Shown here: in pieces, positions 1-7,397 of the stretch
How positions within the stretch are numbered: the first letter of the stretch is position 1
Layout of the letters: every line of letters begins with the position of its first letter
Assembly (NCBI GenBank): GCA_003521845.1
Contig: DPHB01000026.1
Coordinates: forward strand, 45,520-109,519
DNA from: Oceanospirillaceae bacterium
GTDB lineage: Bacteria > Pseudomonadota > Gammaproteobacteria > Pseudomonadales > Balneatricaceae
Direction of reading: 5' to 3'
DNA: 64,000 bases
Translations under genes and position numbers: made by a program
The notes under the pieces: generated by a model
The model's database searches: none
Seen by the model: the letters and a program-made list of their open reading frames with translations, nothing else
What the model was told of the DNA's origin: nothing

Positions 1-44
1 CCGCGCTACGCTCGCGATGACGGCAAGGACAACTCGCGATGACG
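1..44. repeat. Tandem 22-bp repeat, cut by window edge
   Basis: One full 22-bp unit (positions 11-32, beginning CTCGCGATGACGG) is followed by the first 12 bases of another (33-44). The same unit recurs at 167-240. It probably continues to the left of the window. No open reading frame spans it. Confidence 0.7.
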
Positions 45-53
45 CCCACACCC

Positions 54-178
54 CGTCATTGCGAGGTACCCAAAGCACTCGCTTCGCTCATGGGGCATGC
101 TAAGCGCAGCGACGTGGCAATCTCCAGCAGGCAAAGTACAATGCTGCATGAGATCGCCGCGCTACGCTCGCGATGACG
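54..178. repeat. Palindromic intergenic repeat with CGTCATTGCGAG ends
   Basis: CGTCATTGCGAG at 54-65 is mirrored, with one mismatch, by CTCGCGATGACG at 167-178. Inside, GTGGCAATCTCC (114-125) is mirrored by GAGATCGCC (150-158). The whole could fold as a long imperfect hairpin. This arm sequence belongs to a widespread class of noncoding intergenic repeats in proteobacteria, probably non-autonomous mobile elements; that class assignment is from memory of the motif. Confidence 0.65.
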
Positions 179-240
179 GTAAGGTCAACTCGCGATGACG
201 GTAAGGACAGCTCTCGATGACGATAAGGACAATTCGCGAT
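167..240. repeat. Tandem 22-bp repeats, 3.4 copies
   Basis: Units start at 167, 189 and 211, each close to CTCGCGATGACGGTAAGGAC, with a partial fourth unit at 233-240. The unit begins with the end arm of the palindromic element at 54-178, so the array looks like repeated duplication of that element's terminus. The repeats are directly adjacent with no spacers, so this is not a CRISPR array. Confidence 0.75.
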
Positions 241-286
241 ACCGTGTTTGGTGGTGCCGCGCTAACAATACAAATTTGAGGTTTAT

Positions 287-841
287 ATGCCCAGTTTCGA
301 TCTACAAGATTTTGTAAGCCAAGCCAAGGCCGCGTCGACAGGTCCCGATGCTTATGACAACATCAAAAGCATGATGCTGCAGGCCTTTACCAATCCACAA
401 GCGGTGGCGGCAGCCATGCCACCCCTAGCGGGAACTGACGAAGTCCTCTACGAAGACGAGCACATTTCCATCTGGCACGTGTACTTTGATCCTACCAATG
501 TGGTGCCTCCACATGATCACCAAACCCAGGTCGCGATTGGTATTCATACGGGCATAGAGCGTAACTTTATCTTTCAACAAACCACCCAAGGCTTAGTACT
601 AGAAACGATCCAAGATCTGTCACCAGGGGACACTTTTTTCCTCGAACCAGAGACTATACATGCTGCCGGTGCCGCCACTTCGGCTGCGGTAATGGGCATC
701 CATATCTATATGGCTGCGCTTACCAAAATAGACCGTTCCTTATTTGACTGGGACACGGGCGAAGCCTTGTCCTTTAGTGATGAAGTCTATGCCAGACTCA
801 AACGGCAACCCGATTACCTAGAGCGCTACACGCAAGCTTGA
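287..841 (+). CDS. Cupin-fold metal-dependent protein, cysteine-dioxygenase-like
   Basis: A 184-residue single-domain protein. The central segment (about residues 55-145) reads as a double-stranded beta-helix: PPHDHQTQ supplies H76 and H78, and ETIHAAG supplies H125, a three-histidine iron or metal site as in thiol dioxygenase-like cupins. The N-terminal 50 residues are helical. The start is ATG with a GAGG ribosome site seven bases upstream. The closest family I recognise is the predicted metal-dependent enzymes of the cysteine dioxygenase-like superfamily; the substrate is unknown. It stands alone between the repeats and a membrane protein gene on the same strand. A thiol or sulfur substrate would suit the neighbourhood, but this is inference. 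Confidence 0.7.
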   Translation: MPSFDLQDFVSQAKAASTGPDAYDNIKSMMLQAFTNPQAVAAAMPPLAGTDEVLYEDEHISIWHVYFDPTNVVPPHDHQTQVAIGIHTGIERNFIFQQTTQGLVLETIQDLSPGDTFFLEPETIHAAGAATSAAVMGIHIYMAALTKIDRSLFDWDTGEALSFSDEVYARLKRQPDYLERYTQA

Positions 842-845
842 AATG

Positions 846-877
846 ATAGGCCTATGTCCTTTATGATTTAGGCCTAT
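846..877. repeat. Inverted repeat, ATAGGCCTA arms
   Basis: A 9-bp inverted repeat (846-854 and 869-877) with a 14-base loop; each arm contains the palindrome TAGGCCTA. It lies between the cupin gene and the next CDS. There is no T-run on the plus strand after it, so it is a weak terminator candidate or a protein-binding site. Confidence 0.4.
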
Positions 878-892
878 AAACCTGAACCTTGG

Positions 893-1387
893 TTGTCTTA
901 TATGGCCCTTGCCTTTGTTGGCGTTAGCATGGCGATTCTGATCTATCTAGCTCACCTAGATTACTGGAACCTGCGCGTGCCCAACCGCGGTATTTTCTCA
1001 CTGCTTGCCCTTTGGGGCGCCCAAACCTATTGGCTACCCGATGGCTTTTGGTACCAAGACCTGATTGTTGCTGGTGTATTATTTAGTGGTGGTTTGTTAT
1101 TTTGGCGTTTAGGCAAACTCAATGCCAGCGAAGCCAAACTGCTATTAGTGGCTGGGCTGCACCTTGGCGTATTGGGTGCTATTGTGTTTGCCAGCAGCCT
1201 ACCCATTCTCTTTACCTTGCAACATTTATTTCTACTTACTTGGAAACAACAAAGCTTTGGCCATCATCCGTTTTGGCGCCGCCTACGCATTCTGCAAAAT
1301 AAAGGCCGTGTGCCCGCCGGACCTGCCATTATTGTGGCGGCAATTATTGGTTTAATAGGCCAACAAATTCTGACCCACTCTCTGTAG
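893..1387 (+). CDS. A24-type prepilin peptidase-like membrane protein, degenerate motif
   Basis: About 164 residues with four or five hydrophobic segments. The N-terminal LDYWNLRVPN (D23, N31) matches the first catalytic Asp region of type IV prepilin peptidases of the short TadV/CpaA type. The second region, where GxGDxKL is expected, reads NASEAKLL, with E80 in place of the catalytic Asp and no GxGD. It may be inactive or have a new role. The start is uncertain: TTG at 893 or ATG at 902, neither with a good ribosome site. No pilus genes are nearby, so a processing substrate cannot be named. Confidence 0.55.
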   Translation: MSYMALAFVGVSMAILIYLAHLDYWNLRVPNRGIFSLLALWGAQTYWLPDGFWYQDLIVAGVLFSGGLLFWRLGKLNASEAKLLLVAGLHLGVLGAIVFASSLPILFTLQHLFLLTWKQQSFGHHPFWRRLRILQNKGRVPAGPAIIVAAIIGLIGQQILTHSL

Positions 1388-1414
1388 TCGTCCCACTTTT
1401 TACCTGATCTAGTT

Positions 1415-1454
1415 TGGTGCATAGCATGGTGCACGAGTATTTCTGCGCACCAAA
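1415..1454 (+). promoter_or_regulatory. Candidate NtrC-binding half-sites upstream of glnK
   Basis: TGGTGCA occurs at 1415-1421 and 1427-1433, and the inverted form GCGCACCAAA at 1445-1454. TGCATAGCATGGTGCA (1418-1433) resembles the NtrC enhancer dyad. The cluster lies about 120 bp upstream of the sigma-54 promoter, a usual enhancer distance. Assignment to NtrC is inference from pattern and context. Confidence 0.5.
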
Positions 1455-1536
1455 TAAACTCACCCCCATCGCCTTCCCACTCTAAAACACCACCACAAAA
1501 ACAACATATCTTATTGATTTTATTCAATTTAAAAAG

Positions 1537-1553
1537 TTGGCACGGTTGCTGCA
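1537..1553 (+). promoter_or_regulatory. Sigma-54 promoter of glnK-amtB
   Basis: TTGGCACGGTTGCTGCA matches the RpoN consensus (TTGGCACG-N4-TTGCA) at all but one defined position, with GG at -24 (1539-1540) and GC at -12 (1551-1552) exactly ten bases apart. Transcription should start near 1563, about 67 bases before glnK. Nitrogen-limitation control of glnK-amtB from such a promoter is the known enterobacterial arrangement. Confidence 0.85.
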
Positions 1554-1620
1554 ATACAGACATTGACTGATTAACAAACAGCCTGCACCGAATCAGCGCT
1601 GCAATAGACAACATATTTAG

Positions 1621-1968
<348 letters not shown>

Positions 1969-1997
1969 ATATTATTGACACATTAAGGTAGAACCTC

Positions 1998-3254
1998 ATG
2001 GAAAATCACATTTACGAACTCCAGTTTGCACTGGATACCTTTTACTTTTTAATCTGCGGCGCGCTCGTTATGTGGATGGCTGCAGGCTTCGCCATGCTTG
2101 AAGCAGGCCTGGTACGTAGCAAAAACACCACCGAAATCCTCACCAAGAACGTCGCCCTATTTGCCATTGCCTGTTTCATGTACATGGTTAGCGGTTATGC
2201 CATCATGTATGACGGTGGCTGGTTCCTATCTGGCCTGGTTGATCTAGATACCGATGCTGTACTGGCCGATTCTGCTGAAGCTGGTTTCCACGGTAGCTCC
2301 ATTTACTCCGGTGCTTCTGACTTTTTCTTTCAGGTAGTCTTTGTTGCTACCGCCATGTCCATCGTATCGGGTGCCGTGGCCGAACGCATGAAACTATGGG
2401 CCTTCTTAGCCTTTACAGTGGTTATGACTGGTTTAATCTACCCACTTGAAGGCGCATGGACTTGGGGCGGTGCCGATGTATTTGGCCTATTTAACCTAGG
2501 CGACCTTGGTTTCTCTGACTTTGCCGGTTCCGGTATCGTACACATGGCAGGCGCTGCGGCTGCCCTAGCCGGTGTGCTTTTATTAGGTGCTCGTAAAGGC
2601 AAGTACGGCCCCAATGGTCAAATTCGTGCTATCCCTGGTGCCAACTTACCCCTAGCCACCTTGGGTACATTTATCTTGTGGATGGGCTGGTTCGGTTTCA
2701 ACGGCGGCTCTGTATTGAAGCTAGGCGATGCTGCTTCGGCTCATTCTGTAGCCGTGGTATTTGTAAACACCAACGCCGCGGCAGCCGCCGGTGCCATTGG
2801 TGCCCTAATCATGGCGCGTATTAAGTTCGGCAAGGCTGATTTAACCATGGTACTTAACGGTGCCCTAGCTGGCCTAGTTGCAATTACCGCTGAGCCTTCT
2901 ACACCCACGCCATTACAGGCAAGCTTATTTGGTGCCCTAGCCGGCGTAGTCGTGGTCTTTTCTATCCTTACCTTAGATAAGCTGCGTTTAGACGATCCAG
3001 TCGGTGCCATCTCTGTACACGGTGTCGTTGGTCTATTAGGTTTACTGCTAGTACCGGTAACTAACGCTGACGCCACCTTGATCGGTCAGCTCATCGGCGC
3101 TGCCACCATCTTCGGCTGGGTATTTGCGGCAAGCCTAGTAACCTGGGCCATCATCAAAGCAGTCATGGGTATCCGGGTGTCGGAACAGGAAGAATACGAA
3201 GGCGTGGACATTGCTGAATGCGGCATGGAAGCCTACCCAGAATTTTCTAAATAA
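1998..3254 (+). CDS. amtB: Ammonium transporter AmtB
   Basis: A 418-residue Amt/Rh-family channel with about eleven membrane segments. The pore residues are present: D174 in DFAGSGIVH and the twin histidines H182 (GSGIVHMAGA) and H341 (SVHGVVGL). The cytoplasmic tail ends in the conserved ECGMEAYPEF segment contacted by PII. The protein starts directly at the first membrane segment (MENHIYELQFALDTFYF), without the long cleavable leader of Escherichia coli AmtB. It moves ammonium into the cytoplasm under GlnK gating and is cotranscribed with glnK. Confidence 0.95.
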   Translation: MENHIYELQFALDTFYFLICGALVMWMAAGFAMLEAGLVRSKNTTEILTKNVALFAIACFMYMVSGYAIMYDGGWFLSGLVDLDTDAVLADSAEAGFHGSSIYSGASDFFFQVVFVATAMSIVSGAVAERMKLWAFLAFTVVMTGLIYPLEGAWTWGGADVFGLFNLGDLGFSDFAGSGIVHMAGAAAALAGVLLLGARKGKYGPNGQIRAIPGANLPLATLGTFILWMGWFGFNGGSVLKLGDAASAHSVAVVFVNTNAAAAAGAIGALIMARIKFGKADLTMVLNGALAGLVAITAEPSTPTPLQASLFGALAGVVVVFSILTLDKLRLDDPVGAISVHGVVGLLGLLLVPVTNADATLIGQLIGAATIFGWVFAASLVTWAIIKAVMGIRVSEQEEYEGVDIAECGMEAYPEFSK

Positions 3255-3344
3255 GGCGAAATGTTAACAAGTCTGGCACTTTGGGGGCAGAGGGCCTGCC
3301 CCATGACCCCGAAGTGCCAAACAATCTTCACAAACTGCACGCAC

Positions 3345-3373
3345 AAAAAAAGGATCCATTGGATCCTTTTTTT
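3345..3373. terminator. Bidirectional terminator between amtB and xsc
   Basis: AAAAAAAGGATCC and GGATCCTTTTTTT form a perfect 13-bp inverted repeat with a 3-base loop. It has an A-run before and a T-run after the GC core on either strand. It lies between the convergent amtB and xsc genes, so it can serve both. Confidence 0.9.
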
Positions 3374-3417
3374 TAGGTTGGACTTTAGTCCGACTAGTCG
3401 GGTTGAAACCCGACCTA
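3374..3417. repeat. REP-like double-hairpin palindrome
   Basis: TAGGTTGGACTTTAGTCC is followed by GACTAGTC and then GGGTTGAAACCCGACCTA. There are two small hairpins (GGACTTTAGTCC and GTCGGGTTGAAACCCGAC) within one imperfect 44-bp palindrome. This is the layout of the common GTAGGTCGGGCTTCAGCCCGAC-type REP/BIME elements. It abuts the terminator and is only a few bases from the 3' end of xsc. Confidence 0.6.
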
Positions 3418-3421
3418 CCTA

Positions 3422-5200
3422 TTACGCACCTTTTTGTGGGCGCATGTCGTCGATGGAGATACCGGCAACCGCTACTGGGTTCTTCATGGCATCACGACGG
3501 AAGGGCTCGCCTAGCTCTTGGTTGATAAGGATTTCGATAAGAGTGGTCTTACCGTTAGCCTGATCTTCCAACGCCTTGCTTAGGGCAGCGCTGACTTCGT
3601 CCATAGTGCGAGCTTGAACACCTTCTAGGCCACAAGCTTGGGCAATACCCGCGTAGGAAACGTTTTCGTCTAGTTCAGTACCAACGAAGTTGTCTTCAAA
3701 CCACAAGGTAGAGTTACGCTTCTCTGCGCCCCACTGGTAGTTACGCAATACGATTTGCGTAACAGCAGGCCACTCGTCACGACCGATAGCCGTCAATTCT
3801 GTCACTGCGATACCGAAGGCACCGTCGCCAGAGAAACCAACTACTGGGGTGTCTGGGCAACCGATCTTAGCACCAACAACCGCTGGCAGGCCGTAACCAC
3901 AAGGGCCAAACAAACCAGGAGCTAGGTACTTACGACCTTGCTCGAAAGTTGGGTAGGCGTTACCGATGGCGCAGTTGTTACCAATATCAGAAGAGATGAT
4001 CGCTTCTTTAGGTAGTACGGCTTCGATTGCACGCCAAGCCATACGTGGGCTCAACCATTCTGGCTTGTCGGCACGGGCACGTTCGTTCCAAGTGGTACCT
4101 GGATCGTCGTCTTCGTGGGTCATAGCAGCCAATTCTTCTACCCAGTTTGCCTTAGTAGTAGCGATGTGTGCTTGACGAGCTGCACGACCTTCGTCGCCAG
4201 CAGTCGCGCTCAACTGAGCCATGATGCCGTTGGCAACCTTAGCTGCGTCACCGATGATACCAACAGATACAGCCTTAGTTAGGCCGATACGCTCAGGCTT
4301 AAGGTCAACCTGAATGATCTTGGCGTTCTTTGGCCAGTAGTCAATGCCGTAACCTGGCAAGGTGGAGAATGGGTTCAAACGTGTACCCAATGCCAATACC
4401 ACGTCGGCTTCGGCAATCAACTGCATGCCGGCTTTAGAGCCGTTGTAGCCCAAAGGACCAGCAAACAATGGGTGAGAACCAGGGAAAGCATCGTTATGCT
4501 GGTAACCACAGCAAACTGGTGCGTCTAGACGCTCAGCCAAAGCCATGGAAGCGGCGATACCGCCAGCGGACAAGACCACGCCTGCGCCGTTAAGGATAAC
4601 TGGAGACTTGGCTTCAGAAAGCAACTGCGCCGCAGCAGCAACAGCGGCTTCGCCACCGGAAGGCAATTCAAAATCGATAGTCGTAGGCAAGTTAATGTCA
4701 ACGATTTGGGTGAACATGTCACGTGGCACGTTGATTTGTGCTGGGCCAGAATGACGGTGTGCGTTAGCAATTACACGGTCTAGCACTTCAGCGATACGTG
4801 AAGGGTCACGCACTTCTTCTTGATAGCAAACCATGTCTTGGAACAAAGCCATCTGCTCAACTTCTTGGAAGCCGCCCTGACCGATGGTCTTGTTAGCCGC
4901 TTGAGGTGTTACCAACAATAGTGGTGTGTGGTTCCAATAAGCAGTTTTAACAGCCGTTACGAAGTTAGTGATACCAGGACCATTTTGCGCAATCATCATG
5001 CTCATCTTGCCGGTAGCACGGGTATAACCGTCAGCCATCATGCCGCCGGAACCTTCGTGGGCACAATCCCAGAAAGAGATACCAGCACGATCAAATAAAT
5101 CGGAGATAGGCATCATAGCAGAACCGATAATACCGAACGCATGTTCGATACCGTGCATCTGCAACGTTTTTACAAAAGCTTCTTCAGTGGTCATTTTCAT
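3422..5200 (-). CDS. xsc: Sulfoacetaldehyde acetyltransferase Xsc
   Basis: A ThDP-dependent enzyme of 592 residues that converts sulfoacetaldehyde and phosphate to acetyl phosphate and sulfite, the desulfonating step of taurine, isethionate and sulfolactate catabolism. The N-terminal domain has the activating glutamate E49 in CAHEGSGGMMADGY, and the C-terminal domain has the ThDP motif GDGAFGIAVTE ending in RNYQWGAEKR. The phrases NHTPLLLVTPQAANKT and GGFQEVEQM mark Xsc rather than acetolactate synthase. I chose ATG at 5200 (MKMTTEEAF), eight bases after AGGTG; a GTG nine bases upstream is too close to that site. The usual partners pta and tauR are not adjacent. Acetyl phosphate would feed acetyl-CoA and sulfite must be oxidised or exported elsewhere. 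Confidence 0.93.
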   Translation of the reverse strand: MKMTTEEAFVKTLQMHGIEHAFGIIGSAMMPISDLFDRAGISFWDCAHEGSGGMMADGYTRATGKMSMMIAQNGPGITNFVTAVKTAYWNHTPLLLVTPQAANKTIGQGGFQEVEQMALFQDMVCYQEEVRDPSRIAEVLDRVIANAHRHSGPAQINVPRDMFTQIVDINLPTTIDFELPSGGEAAVAAAAQLLSEAKSPVILNGAGVVLSAGGIAASMALAERLDAPVCCGYQHNDAFPGSHPLFAGPLGYNGSKAGMQLIAEADVVLALGTRLNPFSTLPGYGIDYWPKNAKIIQVDLKPERIGLTKAVSVGIIGDAAKVANGIMAQLSATAGDEGRAARQAHIATTKANWVEELAAMTHEDDDPGTTWNERARADKPEWLSPRMAWRAIEAVLPKEAIISSDIGNNCAIGNAYPTFEQGRKYLAPGLFGPCGYGLPAVVGAKIGCPDTPVVGFSGDGAFGIAVTELTAIGRDEWPAVTQIVLRNYQWGAEKRNSTLWFEDNFVGTELDENVSYAGIAQACGLEGVQARTMDEVSAALSKALEDQANGKTTLIEILINQELGEPFRRDAMKNPVAVAGISIDDMRPQKGA

Positions 5201-5230
5201 GTTTGGCACACCTAATTAATTGTTAGTAGG

Positions 5231-5254
5231 ATCTGATTAATTATTTATTCAGAT
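5231..5254. promoter_or_regulatory. Candidate operator upstream of xsc
   Basis: ATCTGA and TCAGAT form an inverted repeat with a 12-base AT-rich centre, about 30 bp upstream of the xsc start. It is a possible regulator site in the xsc promoter. There is no evidence which regulator would bind it. Confidence 0.3.
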
Positions 5255-5377
5255 TTCTTTTGATAGTGAAGCTAGTTTAAACAAAGGTCGAATATCGCCA
5301 TAGGGCCACATTTGGAGATTTGTTAGGCCAGTGAAATTATAAACTAGGATGAAGTTAGCCGCCTTTATAAGGGCTAG

Positions 5378-6526
5378 TTAAAGTAAATATTGTGGTAAGT
5401 TTTGAGGGAGCCGACAATGCAATTGTGACATAACTTGCTGCAGCTCGAGGCGCAACAACTCGGCACATCGGTCACTGCCCGCTTGCTGCCCGGCACCTAC
5501 TCCATACATAAAGGCGCGGCCCGCCAATACAGCTTGGGCACCTTGGGCAAGATAACGAGCGATATCTACACCGGATTCAACACCACTATCAGCCAGCACG
5601 GTGAGATCACTCCCCACAGCGTCCACAATTTGCACCAATAACTCAGCTGGAGCCGGTGCTGCATCTAGCTGGCGGCCACCGTGATTGGACACCACGATTC
5701 CATCTGCTCCAACATCACGTATCGCCATAGCATCGTCGATGCTTAGCACGCCTTTAACAATAAGATTACCTTGCCAATGCTCACGCAGCCATTGCAACCA
5801 AGCCAAGTCCACTACATCACGTAAGCTAGTACGAATGAATTCAGCCGCGTCCTGCATCGCCATGGACTGACTATCCATATAGGGGACTAAGTTTGCAAAC
5901 TCGGGTAAACCTGCGCGCAAGGTGGCTAGCCCCCATTGCGGCCTTAGGCATGATTGCCAAATATTAGAGGCCGTAATCTTGGGCGGTACACTTAAGCCAC
6001 TTTTCAGTGCCTTAATACGTCTACTTGGCGTCGGCACGTCTACGGTGACGACGAGATTATTACAACCTACAGCTTTGAGCCGAGCTAATAAATGCAAACA
6101 AATTTCACGATCAGAAGGTGGGTAAAGCTGAAACCAAAAGTTATCTTGCGCATGCATAGCGGCAGTTTCTATACTTATAGTGGCAACAGTACTGAGGATA
6201 AAGGGGATATTCGCTTGCTTGGCCGTTTTCGCATGCATGATTGATGCTTGCGGCCAAATCAAACCACTCAAACCGATGGGCGCAATCGCTACGGGCATCG
6301 CATAGTCCTTGCCGAACAACTTCACCTTAACATCTGGTTCTGCGTAAGACCGCGTATAGTGAGGCATAAGCGTGATGTCATCTAACACCTTGCGATTACG
6401 TGCAATGGCCATATTGGCATTACAACCTTCTTCGATGTAGTCAAAGGCAAACTTAGGTATACGTCGCTGAGCTAACTGCTTAAGGTCGGCAATACACTGT
6501 GCCTGTTCAACACTGCCCATACCCAT
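5378..6526 (-). CDS. FMN-dependent alpha-hydroxyacid dehydrogenase/oxidase
   Basis: A 382-residue (beta/alpha)8 flavoprotein of the lactate dehydrogenase (LldD)/glycolate oxidase/mandelate dehydrogenase family. The diagnostic VSNHGGRQLD, holding the catalytic His and the FMN-phosphate-binding region, precedes VLADSGVESGVDIARYLAQGA. The N-terminal RRIPKFAFDYIEEGCNAN and the HYTRSY segment (substrate-binding Tyr) are also typical. It oxidises a 2-hydroxyacid to a 2-oxoacid. It follows the SDR by 82 bp on the same strand, in a set with an HpsN-like dehydrogenase. A substrate such as sulfolactate (giving sulfopyruvate) would fit with xsc 170 bp downstream, but L-lactate or another hydroxyacid cannot be excluded. 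Confidence 0.8.
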   Translation of the reverse strand: MGMGSVEQAQCIADLKQLAQRRIPKFAFDYIEEGCNANMAIARNRKVLDDITLMPHYTRSYAEPDVKVKLFGKDYAMPVAIAPIGLSGLIWPQASIMHAKTAKQANIPFILSTVATISIETAAMHAQDNFWFQLYPPSDREICLHLLARLKAVGCNNLVVTVDVPTPSRRIKALKSGLSVPPKITASNIWQSCLRPQWGLATLRAGLPEFANLVPYMDSQSMAMQDAAEFIRTSLRDVVDLAWLQWLREHWQGNLIVKGVLSIDDAMAIRDVGADGIVVSNHGGRQLDAAPAPAELLVQIVDAVGSDLTVLADSGVESGVDIARYLAQGAQAVLAGRAFMYGVGAGQQAGSDRCAELLRLELQQVMSQLHCRLPQNLPQYLL

Positions 6527-6608
6527 TTCTCCCCACGTTTACATTGCTTACGCCCTAGGCGGCGTTTGGCCAGCTACTTTAGCATTAATAGAGTCATACA
6601 GAAATCGC

Positions 6609-7397
6609 CTATTTAGCGCTAAAACCTCCGTCAACATGAATAACTTGGCCGGTAATATAATCCGCAGCTGGGCTGGCTAAAAATATCATAATGCCGTCCA
6701 AATCCTGCAATTCACCATTGCGGCCAATGGCGGTTTGCTGGGCTAATTGTTGGCTTAGCTCAGCCTGCTCGAATACCGGCTGGGTTAAGGCCGTGGGAAA
6801 AAAACCGGGAGCGATTGCATTGCAGGCAATGCCGCTGCTCGACCAAGCTTCAGCCATAGCCCGCGTTAGTTGGCTCACGGCCCCCTTGGAAGCACCATAA
6901 GCAATGCCGTTGGCAAAGGCTCTACTGGATTGCAAGGACGCGACATTGATAATACGCCCCCAACCTGCCTCCTGCATGGCAGGCACTAGTTTCTGCGCTA
7001 ACATAAAGGGCACTTTTACGTTGAGAGTTTGCGTATTATCCCAACTTTCACTAGTTACCTGCGCAGCCGCCTCACGATAGTTCACGCCAGCGGTATTACA
7101 TAAGATATCAATTTTACCAAAGCAAGCTTGAGCGTCTGCAACCAAGGCATCTAGGCTGCCTGTTTGCATCAAGTCGGCAGCAATAACTTGGGCCTCTATA
7201 CCAGCCGACTGCAATTGCCCCTGCAGGTCTAACAGTGCCGCATAACTACGTGCAACCAGCACCAATTTAGCGCCGGCAGCACCCAAGGCTTTGGCCTGTT
7301 GCGCCCCAATGCCTGATGAGGCACCGGTAATCATTGCCACCTTACCCACTAGGCTAAATGCCTGTAGTGCATTAGCGAGCAAGATCAAATTCCTCAT
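6609..7397 (-). CDS. Short-chain dehydrogenase/reductase (classical SDR)
   Basis: Classical SDR of about 262 residues. It has the cofactor motif TGASSGIG, the NTAGVN motif (a variant of NNAG), the catalytic Ser in NVASLQSS, YGASK with catalytic Tyr and Lys, and the C-terminal YITGQVIHVDGG. Its 5' end overlaps the 3' end of the HpsN-like gene by 26 bp, so translation is probably coupled. The exact start is unclear: ATG at 7397, or a TTG five codons later that sits better behind AGGA. In the R. pomeroyi dihydroxypropanesulfonate (DHPS) pathway, dehydrogenases HpsO and HpsP interconvert the enantiomers. A similar role here is inference from context. Confidence 0.8.
   Translation of the reverse strand: MRNLILLANALQAFSLVGKVAMITGASSGIGAQQAKALGAAGAKLVLVARSYAALLDLQGQLQSAGIEAQVIAADLMQTGSLDALVADAQACFGKIDILCNTAGVNYREAAAQVTSESWDNTQTLNVKVPFMLAQKLVPAMQEAGWGRIINVASLQSSRAFANGIAYGASKGAVSQLTRAMAEAWSSSGIACNAIAPGFFPTALTQPVFEQAELSQQLAQQTAIGRNGELQDLDGIMIFLASPAADYITGQVIHVDGGFSAK

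Noticed and set aside
1..240. Short direct repeats that might be a CRISPR array
   Set aside because: Units are directly adjacent at 22 bp with no spacers, and no cas genes are present.
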